Source: Paracoccus sp. (in: a-proteobacteria)
Lineage (GTDB): Bacteria; Pseudomonadota; Alphaproteobacteria; Rhodobacterales; Rhodobacteraceae
Assembly (NCBI GenBank): GCA_018056045.1
Contig: JAGPGI010000018.1
Location: 1 to 15,471 of the forward strand
Direction: 5' to 3'
DNA length: 15,471 bases
Shown: positions 14,715-15,471 of the stretch, in pieces
How the letters are laid out: each line of letters begins with the position of its first letter
How positions within the stretch are numbered: the first letter of the stretch is position 1
Program-made: the position numbers and the translations under genes
The notes under the pieces: model-generated
What the model was told of the DNA's origin: nothing
The model's database searches: none
The model's input: only the letters and a program-made list of their open reading frames with translations

Positions 14715-15155
14715 ATGCTGACGATTGGAAAACTGGGGGCGTCAACAGGCGTGAAGGTGCCGACGATCCGTTATTACGAGCAGATCGGCCTTTTGCCCGA
14801 GGCCGAACGCAGTGCCGGAAACCAGCGGCTCTACAGCCAAAAGGCGCTGGAACTGCTGGCTTTCATCCGGCACGCGCGCGATCTGGGTTTCACGCTCGAG
14901 GCGATCCGTGACCTCCTCAGCCTGTCAGACCAGCCCGGCCAGCCCTGCGCGGCGGCCGATGCAATCGTTGTCGCGCAATTGGCCGAGGTTGAAAGTCGTC
15001 TTGCGCGGCTGGGCGCGCTCAAGGTCGAACTGCAGCGGATTCTGACGCAATGCGCGGGCGGTAAAATAGCGGACTGCCGCGTCATCGAAGCATTGGGCGA
15101 CCATTCGCTTTGCGCGACCGATCATCGTTACCCTGACCTCGGGGCGACAACCTGA
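14715..15155 (+). CDS. cadR: MerR-family heavy-metal regulator, CadR/PbrR-like
   Basis: This 146-residue regulator has the N-terminal MerR winged helix (MLTIGKLGASTGVKVPTIRY, then YYEQIGLLPEAERS), a long dimerisation helix (about 82-112), and the metal-binding C terminus. Cys78, Cys113 and Cys121 match the three cysteines of lead/cadmium sensors such as PbrR and CadR; Cys133 with His130 and His137 follow and could form a second site. It should activate the divergent ATPase gene in response to Cd, Zn or Pb. A GAGG ribosome binding site lies about 8 bases before ATG 14715. Length and layout are usual for the family. Which metal is sensed cannot be settled from sequence alone. Confidence 0.92.
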   Translation: MLTIGKLGASTGVKVPTIRYYEQIGLLPEAERSAGNQRLYSQKALELLAFIRHARDLGFTLEAIRDLLSLSDQPGQPCAAADAIVVAQLAEVESRLARLGALKVELQRILTQCAGGKIADCRVIEALGDHSLCATDHRYPDLGATT

Positions 15156-15391
15156 TCTCAGCCAGATCGATTGGCATATCGGCGGTGAGCCGAACGAAAT
15201 TCTGTCAAGTCAAACGTGCACTTTCGTCGCTGCGTTCGTGCGGGACCACGTTTTGCGTGATCATCTAGCGAAATGGATGGTACTGAAAATTGCTCACCTC
15301 AACGCCACCTCAACCCTTGGCTGCAGTTTTCGCGCAGCTTGTGCTGTCTAAAGCCGCTCAATGCGGTCGAACGCCGGAATGGAAATCGCAA

Positions 15392-15436
15392 GAAATCAAA
15401 CGGTTGTCTTGTAAGTTGCTGAAATCGTTTGATTTC
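15392..15436. repeat. 11-bp perfect inverted repeat near the right edge
   Basis: GAAATCAAACG at 15392-15402 pairs perfectly with CGTTTGATTTC at 15426-15436, with 23 bases between. The arms are A/T-rich in a GC-rich setting. The spacing suits a protein-binding site (for example arm sites of a recombinase) or a stem-loop; there is no T-run typical of a terminator. It lies 18 bases before the tRNA-like tail. Confidence 0.5.
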
Positions 15437-15454
15437 CAATTTTCAGCCCGGATC

Positions 15455-15471
15455 GGCTCATAACCTGAAGG
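15455..15471 (+). other. tRNA-fMet-like anticodon arm, possible attachment-site core (partial)
   Basis: The last 17 bases, GGCTCATAACCTGAAGG, correspond as I remember it to the anticodon loop (CAT), 3' stem and variable loop start of alphaproteobacterial initiator tRNA-Met. The sequence before it does not form a normal D-arm or 5' anticodon stem, so this would be a 3' tRNA fragment or the crossover core of an element integrated in that gene. The window ends here, so the TpsiC arm and acceptor cannot be seen. The match is from memory and short. Confidence 0.35.

Larger units (their letters stand above)
15156..15471. other. 316-base gene-free right edge
   Basis: No coding frame with gene-like composition is visible on either strand after the MerR regulator. 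The G+C content appears lower than in the genes, especially beyond 15380. Two structured elements are listed separately: an inverted repeat at 15392-15436 and a tRNA-like tail at 15455-15471. Confidence 0.5.

Noticed and set aside
1..15471. CRISPR arrays, insertion sequences, complete tRNA or rRNA genes
   Set aside because: No regularly spaced repeats, no transposase motifs with terminal repeats, and no full cloverleaf were seen anywhere in the window.

Overview
The window is GC-rich DNA with the codon usage and gene content of an alphaproteobacterium. A Rhodobacterales or Paracoccus-like host is likely, judging from the ArsR-ArsC fusion followed by gap-arsJ, the YHS-type copper ATPase and the Tat-targeted multicopper oxidase. 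That placement is inference; no taxonomic marker gene is present. It reads as a heavy-metal resistance island of three modules placed side by side: copper (about 1-8392), arsenic (about 8871-12177) and cadmium/zinc/lead (about 12178-15155).

Copper module. A rightward operon (167-3950) encodes secreted or membrane proteins: a small His/Cys protein, a Tat-exported multicopper oxidase with a Met-rich insert, a DsbA-like thiol oxidoreductase, a three-helix membrane protein with a DUF305 domain, and a Tat-exported YkuD L,D-transpeptidase. It converges on a leftward operon (5928-3979) that starts with a CsoR/RcnR-family repressor using a TTG codon. This is followed by a second small His/Cys secreted protein, a DUF411 Cys-rich periplasmic protein, a membrane-anchored cytochrome c and a small lipoprotein. 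Divergent from the repressor is a P1B-1 copper ATPase with His-rich, YHS and heavy-metal-binding N-terminal segments. The roughly 100-base divergent region carries two 17-bp ATACC-N7-GGTAT palindromes 31 bp apart, the likely repressor operators. Together the genes suggest Cu(I) export by the ATPase, periplasmic Cu(I) oxidation, copper binding, and repair of thiols and the cell wall.

Arsenic module. An ArsR-ArsC fusion, a glyceraldehyde-3-phosphate dehydrogenase and ArsJ form a tight operon. In the known pathway, the dehydrogenase makes 1-arseno-3-phosphoglycerate from arsenate and ArsJ exports it. The fused reductase can also make arsenite, but no arsenite pump is visible here. The ArsR half contains no cysteine, so the usual As(III) thiol sensor is absent. 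About 500 bases upstream hold no confident gene.

Cadmium/zinc module. A P1B-2 ATPase (leftward) and a CadR/PbrR-like MerR regulator (rightward) diverge from a textbook MerR-type promoter with a 19-bp spacer. Between this module and arsJ lie two broken gene remnants that appear to mark a recombination junction.

The right edge ends in 17 bases that look like the anticodon arm of alphaproteobacterial initiator tRNA-Met, preceded by an 11-bp inverted repeat. This could be an integration (att) site, but the window stops before it can be confirmed. No insertion sequence, CRISPR array, complete tRNA or rRNA was seen.
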